NCBI RefSeq assembly: GCF_025766255.1
Contig: NW_026516714.1
Span: 62,001-126,000 of the forward strand
DNA: 64,000 nt
From: Zychaea mexicana
Lineage: Eukaryota > Mucoromycota > Mucoromycetes > Mucorales > Lichtheimiaceae
Reading direction: 5' to 3'
The position numbers were made by a program, and so were the translations under genes. Every line of letters begins with the position of its first letter. Position 1 is the first letter of the stretch. Shown here one piece after another: positions 37,656-49,915 of the stretch. The notes below the pieces were generated by a model, which saw only the letters and a list, made by a program, of their open reading frames with translations, had not been told where the DNA came from and made no database searches.

Positions 37656-40345
37656 ATGCATCTGCGGTTACTCTTGATAAACCTTGTGTTTCTCTGGAGC
37701 ACATTGACTGCCGCCTACGCTAAAACCGTTGTGGAAACGCTCACATCCGACGATCGGTTCCGGGAGTTTGTACGACAACTGAAAAGAACAGATCTGTTGC
37801 AGGATCTCGGCCACTATGACACTGCGACCGTGTTTGCACCCACCAATGAAGCATTCAATCTGGCTATCCAAGGCATGACCCGCGCCGAACTACTCTACCA
37901 TATCTTGCCACAGTCCGTCTATACGAGCGAGTGGCATGGGGGAGAATTGCTCGATACATGCTATACTCAGGATGGAAGAGTACAAAAGATAAAAATGACA
38001 AAGAATGGCAAGCATTGGTCACCCGCGGTCAACGTGGACATTATCGATGCCGACGTGAAAGCGGATAACGGAGTGGTCCAGGTCGTGAATGGGCTGCTGA
38101 CACCTCCAAAGGATTTAGGTAAGAAACAGATGGGTGCATACAAGGAGGAGAATAGTTTGTGTGCATTACAAACACTATATCAACAATAACCTTGTTTCTT
38201 TCTAGGCTTAACACTAGCGGAGCATGAAGAGTTGCATCCGTTTAGCGACCTCGCCAAAAAAGCAGATATTGAGACAGAGTTGAAACGCGCAAACGGTTAC
38301 ACTATCTTTGCCACGCAAGATGTCCTTGATGGTCTGACCGATGCCGAAAAGGCTTATCTGAACCATTCCGGCGCCAAGGATGACCTGGGCCAAGTCCTGC
38401 ACCATCAAATTTCCGACAAAATACTTTATTTTGGCGAGTTTCCAACAGGCAAGACGCAGCTGGAAACGTTGCAAGGAGAAAAACTGGAATTGGTGTTGGA
38501 TAAGAACAACGAAGCGACAGTCAATGGTGCCAAAATTGTACAGAGTGATATTTTGGCCAGCAATGGTAAGACTCACTTTGTGTCTTATTCTTTTGGGGTG
38601 CAATGGGACTAATACTACTACTACTGCAGGTGTAATCCATTTACTCGAAAAGTCCATTCTGCCCAACAACCGCGACTTTTTGAAACTGAATGTACGCAAA
38701 GCATTGATTGGATTGAACGCCACAAAGTTCGTGACACTTTTGGAGGACAATGGATTGAAGGGCTACCTCGACACCAAGGACCCTTACACCCTGGTTGCGC
38801 CTCCGAACGAAGAATTGGATGAACGCAATATCCCACGGAGCGAGATCCAATCTTGGCTCAAGTATCACATTATTGACAAGAAATACGAGCTCGATAACTT
38901 TACCGATGGCGATCTCTTAAAGACAGAATCGGGCGATCATTTGGGCGGAGACAAACAACGCCTCCGTGTGCATAGTGTCGATCAAGACCAAATGCCAGTG
39001 AATGCAAAGAAAAAGTCTGTCCAGTTTGACCGTGCCAACCTCATTGGCAATCCAGGTAAACATGATAATGTCTGGTTGTTCGACGACGACGACGACGACG
39101 ACGATGACACGTTTGCCTTTTTTTTTGTAATTCCTTTTTTTTTCTCTCTATTGCGTAGTGACGGTGGACAACAGCATCATCTATCCCGTCTCCCGATCGC
39201 TTGAATTACCACGCGATCCACTCAGTCAACTCCCACTCAATCTGGACCTTTCCACATTTGTTGCGAGTCTGTATGCATCTGGCGCCGCAGGAGAAATCAA
39301 GTCAGCAGAAGGCATTACGGTGTTTGCCCCCACAAACAAGGCCTTTGCCCGTCTGGGCATTCTGACCAAACACCTGCTGCAGCCCAGCTCGCAAGACAAG
39401 TTGGCAAGCGTCATCAAATTCCACGCAGTCAAGCATGGCATCTACTATTTCAATGAAACCAAGCAAGGCGAGTATCGCGTACCTACACTCAGTGGTCCAG
39501 AAATCAATCTCAACAAGACGCACGATGGCCATCTTTACGTCCGTGGTGTCGGTGCAGGTGACGGGAGTGACCGTTCCGTGATTGCCAAGGTGGTTCAACC
39601 AGACATGTTGGTATCCAACGGCGTGATCCACAAGATTGACCGTGTTGAAATCCCTGCTACATTAAAAGTCTCCAACTGCGATCTGTTGTTGGCCGAAAAC
39701 ACAAACAGCTTTGTCAATTTGATCAGCAAGACTGACTTGGCCAACCAGATCTTGGATAGCCCTGACCAGCCTTATACCGTCCTTGCTCCCAGTGATCGTG
39801 CGTTTGCCAGATTGAATGTCTCGGACTTGTTGAACCATCCCGATCAGTTGTTGCGTATTGCCAAGCTGCATGTTCTGCCTGTTGCACTGCCAAAAATGAC
39901 ATTACAGCCTGGTCAAAGCGGTGAGCGTCTTGGCAAGCAGAAGGACATGTATGATGATGACGACGACGATGACTGCAGAAACACACACTCGGATATTAAT
40001 GGTGACGGTGTCGAGTTTTCACCGCTGCTTGAAGACGAAAAAATTATAATCACTCAGGTCGATGCAGGGTACACTATTCAAGTCAAAGGCGATACCACTC
40101 ATTCTGCAGATGTTGTTCAGATTGGACGTGCCAGCAATGCAGGCGGTGTGGTAGAGATTGATCGTGTACTGCTCCCCCGTGATCAACTGGGCGATGGTGG
40201 CGGTGGACTGGCTTGGTGGGCCGTTCTGCTCATTGTCATTGGTGTGCTTCTCGGTGCCGCCTTGTTGGCTGCTGTAGCATATTATGGATGGCGTTGGTGG
40301 AAGCAGCGTCGTGAAGGATACATTAGTTTGGACAGAGACAATTAA
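37656..40345 (+). CDS. membrane-anchored multi-FAS1 (fasciclin-like) surface protein
   Basis: Four exons (37656-38118, 38206-38565, 38630-39055, 39159-40345, all phase 1) give 811 residues. A signal peptide (MHLRLLLINLVFLWSTLTAAYA) is followed by five FAS1-type repeats. The clearest have TVFAPTNEAFN (first), TIFATQDVLDGL (second), TLVAPPNEELDE (third), TVFAPTNKAFARLG (fourth) and TVLAPSDRAFARLN (fifth), each closed by a segment like SNGVIHKIDRVEIP. Near the C-terminus a transmembrane helix (AWWAVLLIVIGVLLGAALLAAVAYYGW) is followed by a basic short tail, so topology is type I. FAS1 proteins act in adhesion and cell-wall contact. A poly-Asp insert (about 39947-39973) interrupts the fifth repeat. 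Confidence 0.9.
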
Positions 40346-40545
40346 AACAAATAAAAAAAAATCTCTCATCTGGGGAAATTCGATGGTGATGGTTACGTCA
40401 CATTTTGTGGGTGTGAACCCAAGTCACAGGGCGGTCGGGATTGCGGGCAGTTGTACCCAAACAACGCTGGGCTTTGTGTAAGGCAAAAAGAAAAAAAAGC
40501 GGGCTCAAAGCTTCCTTTTCTAAAGTACAACAAAAAATATATAGA

Positions 40546-41413
40546 ATGGCGTTGCGAACCTCGACACGTTTGTTCAACGCGCGTTTGTCAACCCAACGAC
40601 CCGCCATCATGGCCGCCTCGATGCGTGCCCAATCCACTTTGAACACGGGTGAAGTCATTGAAGATCCCCAAATTGGCGATTATCCCAACTTGCCACGATG
40701 GAGTGCACAAACTCGTGGTCCTTTTGGTTGGTGGGATCCCCAAGATAAGCGTAACTTTGGCGAACCGGTAATTTTTTTTTTTTTTTTTACATCTTTACAC
40801 ATTGACGGATTCCTTTAAAACCAGCATCAGCAGCAGCAACAACAACGACTCCACAACCGGGAAGCGAGAATGGACGAATTAATAATAAAACGATTTCTCC
40901 CCTTTCCACACCATTGTGTATATAGGTTCACGAAGAAGATGAATTGATGGGTGTTTGGGCACCTGATCTTCATACATACAGCCCATACAAGGCCTTGGCC
41001 CAGTTGGGTTTGGCGGGTGGCCTCATTGCCGGTTTTGCGTACTTTATTTACAACACGTACCCAGAACCCCCAGCTGTAAGTAGTATCCTATTTTGATGAA
41101 CATGCAGAATGGATCACTGAATTGTTTATTGATTTAAAAATGAATAAAAAAAAAACCAGGCCAAGCGCACGTATCCTTATGATGGATTGAAGGCCGAGTT
41201 AGGATCGCGTGATCATGACGTTAGAACTCGTGGAGTAAGTTGAAAAGGGAGTGCGGGGAACAAGGGAAGGGGGAGTAGTGAGGAGGAGGATGTTGCAAAG
41301 AGGGAAAAAAGGAAATGATTTTTTTTTTTTTGACACACAGCAAGCAAAAAACTAATAAAGTCTCTTTCTTCCCCTTGGCCCTATTGCTATAATAGGCTCG
41401 CGCAGAAGAGTAA
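40546..41413 (+). CDS. NDUFB8: mitochondrial complex I subunit NDUFB8
   Basis: Four exons (40546-40767, 40926-41075, 41160-41234, 41396-41413; the last only 18 bases) give 154 residues. The Arg/Ser/Thr-rich N-terminus (MALRTSTRLFNARLSTQ) looks like a mitochondrial presequence. The conserved GDYPNLPRWSAQTRGPFGWWDPQDKRNFGEP motif region, one membrane helix (LGLAGGLIAGFAYFIYNTY) and the YPEPPAAKRTYPYDGLKAELG tail identify the accessory NDUFB8/ASHI subunit of the membrane arm. It helps assemble the distal proton-pumping module. Its presence implies the species keeps complex I, unlike baker's yeast. The start is the first ATG after a 200-bp spacer behind the FAS1 gene. Confidence 0.9.
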
Positions 41414-41884
41414 AACGTTCGAGAAATATATAAGTGCGGAACATACTTTTGGCTTTGTTGTAATAAAGAAGAAAAGAATACAAACTCATGTGACATTAGA
41501 AAAAATTTCCAATTTGCCGTTTTTCCACATGCGGCATTACTGTCAAAAAAACTAAAGCGGGGCCGTTCATCCAGTCGAGTCGCGCTTTTAGATCCATCCG
41601 TATAAGAGAGGGTGTATGGGAAGAGAGTAGTGGTCTTGAAAGAAGTGGGGCACAGAACCCTGAGGCCTTGTTCAAAAAGAAAAAAAAAGAATAGGGAGTG
41701 ATAAGGGGAGTGGGGGGCATTGGAGAACCGCCATGGTTATATAATAGACGTTGGCTAGCAACGTATTAAATAAGGATGGAAAGGGAAAGGGAAAGGGAAG
41801 GCGAGGACACGGGCATCCTATTGGTTACCGAATAAAAAGAGAACAAAGGGCAAGGCAAAAAAAAGACAAAGGCAAGCCCTACTG

Positions 41885-41917
<33 letters not shown>

Positions 41918-42170
41918 CAAATCGGACCTTTCTCGCAAGATCACAATTTTCCAACGAAGAAACTTCTATTAAGCGCGCAGATTATATATCAATTGACAAG
42001 TGTCCTCTCTCTCCAAGACGCAACTCTTTGGTTTTTGCCTTCTTTCCGTCTTCTTTTTTCTCTTTTTCTTGCCTTTTTTCTCTCTCTCACACAACACAAA
42101 AACCTTTTTTTCCCTTCTTGTTACTGCCCTCTTCATTCATTTTCTTTCTTTTTTTGCCGTCCCCCCCCCA

Positions 42171-42204
<34 letters not shown>

Positions 42205-42226
42205 GACATTTATAGCAGCACTGACC
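41414..42226. other. spacer with trinucleotide and pyrimidine repeats
   Basis: An 813-bp spacer. It carries a (TAC)n microsatellite at about 41882-41915, pyrimidine-rich blocks from 42000 to 42170 and an (ATC)n tract at 42173-42203 just before the glyoxalase start. The pyrimidine blocks probably form the 5' leader. Antisense and sense frames across them are low-complexity. Confidence 0.55.
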
Positions 42227-42422
42227 ATGAAGATCATTCCTATTGGCGTACTCGAAGACAACTACTCGTACATTTTGATTGATGACAAGACAAAGGAGGC
42301 GGCCGTCATTGATCCGTATGTCCCTTTGTACTTTGGTCAATGTGTGTGTGTGTGGAGTGTGGGAGGGGGGGGGTGGTGGTGGGGACAGCACAAGAGTCGT
42401 AGTAGTAGTAGTGACGAAAGAG

Positions 42423-42453
<31 letters not shown>

Positions 42454-43778
42454 ATGCTGATGACGATGATGATGATGATGCATCAACAGTGTAGAGCCTA
42501 TCAAGATTCTAAACGTAATCAGCCAAACTGGGGCGAAACTTTCAAGGTAAATGTCCTCATCCTGCTTGCTTGCTGCTTTGTTTTTTGTTTGTGTCAATTA
42601 TCGAACATTCCCATAAACATGCTCCCTAAACACACACACACACACGCACACACTTGTTTTTTTTTGTCAATAGTGTTTTTATCACGCATCATCACTGGGA
42701 TCACGCAGGCGGCAACATTGAATTAGTTGGTACGCTTTTGTTTCGGCAAAACGGGGGGAGGTGATTGGAAGAGAGAGAGAGAGCGAATGGAAGGGACGAG
42801 AAAAAAAAACGAGTCTTTGGGGGGGGGTGGGAGGAAGTACAAAAAAAAAAAAAAAAAAAGTGGAGATGTGCGTTAGGAGAGAGGGGATTCGAGTGACACA
42901 AAGTGGGCGGGCGAACCTTTTTTTTTTTTTTTTTGCGTTTTTCCAAACTGTAAAGATTCATTGTCCCTCACTTTTTTTTTTATAGCAAAGAAGCCCGGCC
43001 TTGCAGTCTATGGTGCCGACGCTCGTATTCCGGAAATCAATTACGTCTGCAAGGACCATGAGGAATTCAAACTGGGGTCGTTGGAGATCACTCCTCTGCA
43101 TACGCCGTGCCACACAAAGGGCCACGTGTGCTACTATGTTGTCGATCCTGCAACGAACGAAAAGGCTGTCTTTACTGGCGAGTAAGTGCTTTTCCTTTTT
43201 TAAAACAATGCAGTATGGGGTGGGGGATATCCCTCCTCCTCCCCCCCCTCCCACAGTTAGCACAAGCAACAACTGTGTGTGTGTGTGTGTGTCTCAGAGC
43301 AGAAGAAGAAGAGACTCACCCCTTATCTCTGTACAGCACTCTCTTTATTGCCGGAATAGGAAAGTTCTTCGAAGGCGACGCACGTGATATGTACCGGATC
43401 TTGTTCCATGTCATCAATAAGCTGCCAGACGATACCTGGGTGTATTGCGGCCACGAGTATACCAGAAACAACTTGAAGGTATGCTGAATGACTTGGGGGG
43501 GGGTAAGGTTTTGGGGGTTGGCAAAGGGGGAGGAGTGTGTATTGACGACGCGTCTTTGCCAGTTTGCATTGACAGTAGAGCCGCAAAACGAGGCATTGAT
43601 GGCTAAATGGGCATGGTGCCAGGACAAGACAATCACAGTGCCGTCTACAATTGCGCAAGAGAAAATGTACAATCCCTTCTTACGGGTGAATGAGCAGTCG
43701 CTTCAATTATTTGCTGGAAAGAGCGATCCTGTCGAAACGCTGGCCACGTTACGGGAACTCAAAGACTCATTTCGATAG
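42227..43778 (+). CDS. GLO2: glyoxalase II (hydroxyacylglutathione hydrolase)
   Basis: Six exons (42227-42315, 42490-42546, 42674-42729, 42986-43181, 43337-43478, 43563-43778) give 251 residues, typical for the cytosolic enzyme. The metallo-beta-lactamase metal ligands are all present: THHHWDH (His54, His56, Asp58, His59), His110 in TPCHTKGH, Asp133 in FTGDTLF (formed by a splice junction) and His172 in CGHEY. The C-terminal helical part holds the glutathione contacts (Arg/Lys-rich helices). It hydrolyses S-lactoylglutathione to D-lactate and glutathione, finishing methylglyoxal detoxification. No mitochondrial presequence is seen from this ATG. Introns hold (GT)n and (GA)n microsatellites and G runs. 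Confidence 0.95.
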
Positions 43779-44087
43779 AACTTAAACTCTTGCATGATTT
43801 CTTCTCTCAAAACGAAAAAGAACAAACCAAAAGCATTCCTACCTAACTCTACCCACTCTCCCCTCTAGCAGCAACCTCAATCTAACCCCCCTTAACCTCG
43901 AATCAGCAGCAGCCACTTTTTTTCTTTTTTGCTCCTTCCTCCTTCCTCCTCCATGACTCGTCCATTTCTCTCCCTGTGTGTATTTCTCTCCCTCTACTTT
44001 TTTATTTTGCCACCCCTCTACATATAGTTATATATACATCTATTAAAAAGATTTCCAAGCCTAGGCTTTTTTTTTTAGCGAGCTTTA
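43779..44087. other. convergent 3' spacer
   Basis: A 309-bp pyrimidine-rich spacer between convergent genes, holding both 3' untranslated regions. No gene seen. Confidence 0.5.
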
Positions 44088-45648
44088 TCATTGCTCGTCG
44101 TCATCATCATCATCCAACAGAATTTGATGCTCCTCTTGAAACCACTGTGGTTTGTTTCGGCGGCGGGACATGGCGATGGTTTCACTTGAATCATCATCGT
44201 CGTCGTCGTTGCCGTGGTGGACGCTCAAACGGTGGGGTTGATTCCGAAACAAATCATAGTCCATTTTCTCCGATGATGATGGTATAGGATCATTACTACT
44301 GGTCGAGTGTCGATTGGAACGGGGCGGTGGTGATGGCGGTTGATACTGGGCCTCATCATTGTCGTCGTCGTCTTGTTGTTGTTGTTGTTGGCTAGCAAAA
44401 GAAGGACTCGATGCCGCCATCATCATGGACCGTCGTCTTAGATCAAGTGGATGGATCGAGTGTTCTCCCGGCGAAATAGGTGGAGACGAACCCGCATTTC
44501 CTGGTGGAATGTACTGTTGTTGTTGATGATGTTGTTGATGGTCGCGTCGTCGTGATATTTCGCTGTACAACCGGTCACGTTGACGATACATTTGTTCTTC
44601 TTCTCCATACAAGGAGTGGCTATGCTGCTGCTGCTGCTGCTGGTGCTGGAAATAATCCTGTTGCTCATTTTGTTGTTGTTGTTGTTGTTGCGGCGGCAAT
44701 TTGGCATAGTCACCTTTGAGGTCGTTGCCGTTGCCGTCGTCACCATGCTGGATTTCCCAGTATCCCGGTGGCGGTGTGCGCATCGGTGGTTGGGCACTGC
44801 TATCCATCACCGTCACAATCGGCTGCTTTTCTACTTGTTCTGATTCGGGCCAACCAGTGGCTTCAACTTGGCGACGGTGTGCTCGAGCAAGGCATAGATG
44901 GTATCGATTGATGAGCACCGTCGCAAGGACGAGCACGATACTAAAGACCGCCCATGTCAGAGTGCGTTGGATGGCAAATTTGGACCAGCGCTGCAGACAA
45001 CTGCGCATCATCCATTGCGTCTCTTCATCCGTCTCGTATCCGAGCGATGACCAGAAAAAATGGTCACCTTCGCGGCTGAAGCATGCGCTCAACAGACGTT
45101 GTCGATACAATGTAAAGAGTAAGATAATGGTCACAATGCCAAAACAGATTTGGATGCCGTTGAGAACCACAAGAAGGTGAAGATAGATTTTGACTCCTTT
45201 GCGCCATCGCTGTAGTTATAACCCGGTATTGGTATTTTGTTAGTAAATGGGGGCCAAAAGGTGGGAGATGGGTTTTATTACCTTCCATGTTACAATGACA
45301 CCAAATACACTCCATACGGCTATCAATCCACCCAGCGCCAAGTAGATATAGATGTCTGCGTAGCGTGTAACGTAGACTGCCTCTATAGGGTCAAGTTGTG
45401 AGTAGCTGCTTCTTCTTTTTTTTTTCTAAAGACTTTTCAACAATCGATGGGGCTTGCCTGGATTATATGTGAGTTCAAACACAAGTAGTGTCACGCCAAA
45501 TTTCTAATAATAAAGAGAAGAGTCAGTAACGCGTCCTCCGTTGATCTTTCAAAAAGGTAGGTTTGCGTACAATAAGCTCTAGCTCGGCCCATAAGGCATA
45601 AACACGTGGTGATATTCTTGACAATAGCCTCTTTATTGCAGAAAACAT
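44088..45648 (-). CDS. fungal multi-span membrane protein with polyQ/polyD tail
   Basis: Four exons (45648-45571, 45503-45458, 45382-45282, 45209-44088) give 448 residues. The intron between exons 2 and 3 appears to be a GC-AG intron (donor CAG/GCAAGC), which restores the frame. Four hydrophobic segments occur: the first from exon 2 (FGVTLLVFELTY), then YLALGGLIAVWSVFGVIVTW, LHLLVVLNGIQICFGIVTIILLFTLY and TWAVFSIVLVLATVLI. The C-terminal 260 residues are disordered, with several Gln runs, a DDDDDD tract repeated twice and Pro-rich pieces. I do not recognise the family. The tail suggests a cytosolic interaction platform on a small membrane protein, an inference only. The polyQ runs come from (TTG)n and (CTG)n repeats. 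Confidence 0.7.
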
Positions 45649-45884
45649 TTGAAAACAAAAAAAAAAAAAAAAGCGGGGGACAAAAGCACACTCTTTCCCA
45701 GCATCCCTTACAAAGTATTTAGACCTAGACATGGGTAATAGCTCAAAAAAAAAACAATGCCCTGCTTTTTGGAAGCCATCACTCACAAAAATTTTATGGC
45801 CATACCCCCCCGGGGGCCTTGGTTCCATGTACTTCTTTGCGTGATGTTTATATGTACAATGACGACTCTTTATGTTTACAGTTA

Positions 45885-48800
45885 TTATTTACAGTTTAAA
45901 ATTTGCTGGCCATTACTACCATTGTCTTTGACTAGATTTTGGACCAGTGATTTCCATTGTTCCAAAGAAGCACTATCGTCACTGGATGGGTTGTAGCTCA
46001 AATTGAGGTGATCAAGGCGATGGCCTATAGGATCGTTTATGAGTTGTGATTGTTTTATATAAATTCCTCTTTTTTTTTTCTTACCAAGATGTTGATATGC
46101 ATGACGCGTCGGATCTGGAAGGGTATAGTTGCGAATGTCGCATGATTCGAGGTCGAGCGATGCAAGTTGCGGGCATTGGTTTAAGAGTTCTGGTAACAGG
46201 CCCAGCGTATCGCATCCAAGAGGGTTAAAGCTGATGGAGAGTGAACGAAGACTCGGATAGCGCACAAACCTTGCAATGGTTTGACTGGTGAGTCGATTGC
46301 TGCTGAGATCGACATGGTGTAAATCTTGGATATGCCGGAACACATCAGCAATGTCATGGTCATCTGGATGGTTATTTTTAATCTGTCACGTTAGCAGCCA
46401 TATATATATATATATATAAACAGATGTACGTTACATAAAACATTGCCAGAGAGATCCAACTTGGTCACCGGTTTAATATGTCTTAAAAGATCACATATTA
46501 CAGGAATGTCACGCGATACAAGGCCTAAACGCAAATTGTGTGGTGGTGCATGAGCCAATTTTTTACTACTACTACTACTACTACCCTGTGTCACCGTGTT
46601 ACAAAGTTTTTTTTTTTTTTTGATCTCCACCGTTTTCTCACTTTCACTACCCCCACCCCCCCCCCCAACCCCCAGAAATACTCCCGCTTACATGCATCCG
46701 CTAATACGAGTTGTTCGTCACCACTTTTGTCATTGTTGTTTTCAAGCGCCAGCTCTACGCTACGACGTACAGGCACATGCATACGCATGCAGGCATTCTG
46801 ATACAATTCCAAAGGTGTCTTCTCACGAAACCCTAATAAAAAAATGATTTGTTTTTTTTTTAAAAAAAAAGAAAAAATTACTTTCTTATTGAACCTCCCA
46901 TGGCGTGTAAAAAAAAAGAAAAAGTATATATATACCATCATAATGAGCAAAAACGCGTTCATAATTTCCTTGGATAGCCACAACGACCAATTCTTGAGAG
47001 AGTAGCATTCCAGAAGCTTCCGTCTCCAACGCGAAAATATCCGGCTTTTATATATTGCATCAGCGAACTTGTCAAAGTGAGTGCCCCTCTCCTCCTCCAC
47101 CAAAAGTATTTACCTCGTAGCCGTAAGACTCCCACGCTTTTTGGGCAACTTGTTCCATCAGCCAGTCGATACACTTTGTATCGTTCATTACTTGTATAAA
47201 CAAGAGTTTCTCCTCGTTGTTGATGTTGAGCGCCACGCGTACGGTCTATACAAATGGGGGGTTTATATCAGTGTGGGGGGCGGGTGAGTAAGAATATGCT
47301 AATCTAAATAAAGAATGATAGGGACGAGCAGGTTAACAGGATACAATCACGTGCCCCCCCTCTGACTTACCAGAATAGGATCCATTTGTTGTTGTTGTGT
47401 GCCATCATCACCTTGGTGATCCAAATCTTCTTCAACCTCCGTTGTTATTTCCATGGAAGCAATTGCTTCATTGAGCTCCTCATCCTCATTGTATCTCGTC
47501 ATTTCATCCTACAGTGTGTGTGTGTGTGTGTATTGAGTGAGAGATATTGGAGCGAGAGACACACACATCGCACAGGTAAAGCCTATGGTTACCTCATCTT
47601 CAAACTGTTGAAGTTGCTTGGTACATTCATTGTACAATGTATCCCACTGATCGCACTGTTCTTGTTTCTCAAAATAATAGTAAAGATCAGCCATCCGTTC
47701 ATAGACTCTTTGCAAATGCTCAAGCCGCTGTTTTTTGTTTTGACAGTGCTTTTTGGTATCGACAAGAATTTCCTCGTTTAATGTTTCGAGTTCATCAATC
47801 GGCTAATCCCTTATCCATGTGAGCACAAAGACGTATCACGTAGCGAGTGAACCTCATATAAAGAAAAAAAAGCACTCACCGATTGCCGGATTTTCCAAAG
47901 AATATCTGCTTCAAGTTGCTTCAAATCGAGAAGCAACCCCGCTAATTGTACCATCAATGTCGGTTCCTTTTTAACTTCCCGTATGCCATTTCTTGTAGAT
48001 CTTAGCGCAGTATGCAGCATGTTTTCTTCAAACTCAGCCTTGCCTTTAAAAAGAAGAAAACGCATTAGCCAAAAAGTTGCAAAGAAAATGCTTGTAGTAT
48101 CTTTACCAAGTTCAAAGAAAAGTACAGCGCGTCGGTAGACGGGTCCCAGTGTATTGACGTCAGGAAGTTTTGATATAGCGATTCTTCTTGATTCCAAATA
48201 ATTGATGATATCTTCTAGATCGTCCTATACCCACCAAAAAAAGTTTCAAGTTTTAGTATAAAGAAAAATTCCATCCCTCACAAACCCCCAAGGATGTTTT
48301 CAAACTTTACTAATTCTTCGTTGATCTCTTCAGTATCCAATAGACCTAAAAAGCGAGGTACGTAACACTTAATGTTCAACGTTGTTAAACATGGCGAAAT
48401 AAAAAGGGGGGGTTTGTCGTACCTCTTAGATCATCCAAGAGTTCACGACTTTTCTCATAGTGTCCCATCTCTATTCGTGTTTTAACTAGACATATTGATT
48501 AGTTAGAAGCCGGGAGAGCACAATGAGAAGCCCAATTCACTCCCAGCAAAAAAAAGAGGATTTACCAATTTCAAAGCGAACAAGTACTTCTTTATCCTTC
48601 AGCTTGTGGCGACGGATCACACTGAGTTCGATGCCCTGCGCTTTGGCAAGTTGTTCCAAATGGCCATGGTTCCGATACGCATTTCCCATTTCCCAAGCTG
48701 TCGTCTGTTGCTCAATGTATTTTCCAAGTTTCGCTGCAGTCTTGAACGCGCTCGTGAATAGCGTTTGGGCCCTTTCCAACCCTCCCATTTCCTTGGCTTC

Positions 48801-49681
48801 AATGATGCCCATATTTAAATCCGAGGATCGCTTAATGTCTTCCAAATCTTCAGTGTCTCCTAATTGAAACATTGTAAGAGAATGTTTTTAGTTTTACTTG
48901 TCGTATCTTTTGAAATTGAACAAAATCATTCCTTTCTTTTTTTACCAGGTAACTGATCGAGAGCTCTACGCTCCAAACTATAAAATCGTCGTGCATTGTC
49001 AAAGTCGTCAAATTTGGCGTGATCTTGATCGTGCCTAGATTATGTTTAAGTTTTAAAAAAGACGTGTTCTCTTTTTTTTTTATATATGCATAACCGAGAC
49101 ATACTTACCCTCGGCAAAAGTAAAGTCCAGCTATTTCATGATAGGCTTCGTATAATACCATCAAATCATCCACATCACTTAACAAAGTAACATATTCTTT
49201 ACTTAATTCAATAGCGTCGTCATAGTGATTCAATCTATAAAAATTCCATTAAAGAATGGTTTAAGCCATGTTTTTTTTCTGTCTACTAAACTGGACACCG
49301 ATGAACCTCCCCCCACCCACCACTCTCTCTTTTGTGTGTGTGTGTGTACCTAGCAAGCGCGTCGATCCAATATCTCAAACTATGTCGTAACAAGTCCGGG
49401 TTCTTGAACGCTTCTTTTGACAGTACGCTGTGTGCATAGTGACACGCTTTGACAGCCTTGAGTGTTTGTCGCGTATCCCAATCAGTAGCAATAGGATCGC
49501 GATCGGGATGCTCGAGATCTTTCAAGATCAAATCGGCCAACTCAATCGCCTTTTGCGCAGCTTCGCGTTCTTGACCTTCTTGACGTCGTAATTCTTGAAG
49601 CTCACTGTTGGTTTTCACCATGGCGTCTTTGAACGGTGATTTGTAGACATGGCCAATCGTATATACTGCCGTTCTCCCCAT
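45885..49681 (-). CDS. TONSL: TONSL/TONSOKU-like TPR and LRR protein
   Basis: Sixteen exons, all in phase (49681-49350, 49234-49109, 49034-48946, 48859-48566, 48485-48423, 48345-48311, 48224-48107, 48043-47880, 47802-47593, 47508-47371, 47245-47114, 47044-46936, 46832-46692, 46524-46430, 46382-46085, 46024-45885), give 827 residues. Residues about 80-475 are TPR-like helical repeats (LNHYDDAIELSKEYV, LYEAYHEIAGLYFCRG, AWEMGNAYRNHGHLEQL, ERMADLYYYFEKQEQC). An acidic linker (478-520) is followed by a ubiquitin-like segment starting TVRVALNINNEEKLLFIQV. The C-terminus has LRRs (VTKLDLSGNVL, LHHVDLSSNRLTSQTI, LRSLSISFNPLG, LASLDLESCDI, LDHLNLSYNPSSD). Order TPR-Ubl-LRR fits TONSL. Ankyrin repeats of the animal protein are absent, as in plant TSK. 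Known role: repair of broken replication forks with MMS22L. Confidence 0.75.
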
Positions 49682-49915
49682 GGTTGCATTTGTGTGGATT
49701 GGGCGGGTTTGTGGGAAGGGGGTTTTTTTTTTAATGTTGGAGGTCAGCGCACAAGAAAAGGAAAAGGTAAGTGGTAAGTAACCTTTTTTTTTTACCCTGA
49801 GGTGGTGTGCTGACGTTAAAAAAAAAACAAAAGGTGTCGGTTTGAACCTCTCCTGGTAGTGTAAACTCTTTTTGAGCACCAAAGAAAATATATATTTCCC
49901 CATATATCATATTCC
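49682..49915. promoter_or_regulatory. divergent promoter (TONSL / DCTN3)
   Basis: A 234-bp spacer between head-to-head start codons. It contains A and T runs and no clear TATA box. Promoter elements for both genes must lie within it or overlap the genes. Function inferred from spacing. Confidence 0.5.

Noticed and set aside
37319..37723. 134-codon frame in the MFS/FAS1 spacer
   Set aside because: Overlaps the FAS1 signal peptide in another frame and has no domain; the FAS1 start has far better support.
49830..49895. tRNA-like B box (GGTTCAAACC on the minus strand) in the TONSL/DCTN3 spacer
   Set aside because: No A box at a correct distance and only about 47 bases between possible acceptor arms; no cloverleaf can be formed.
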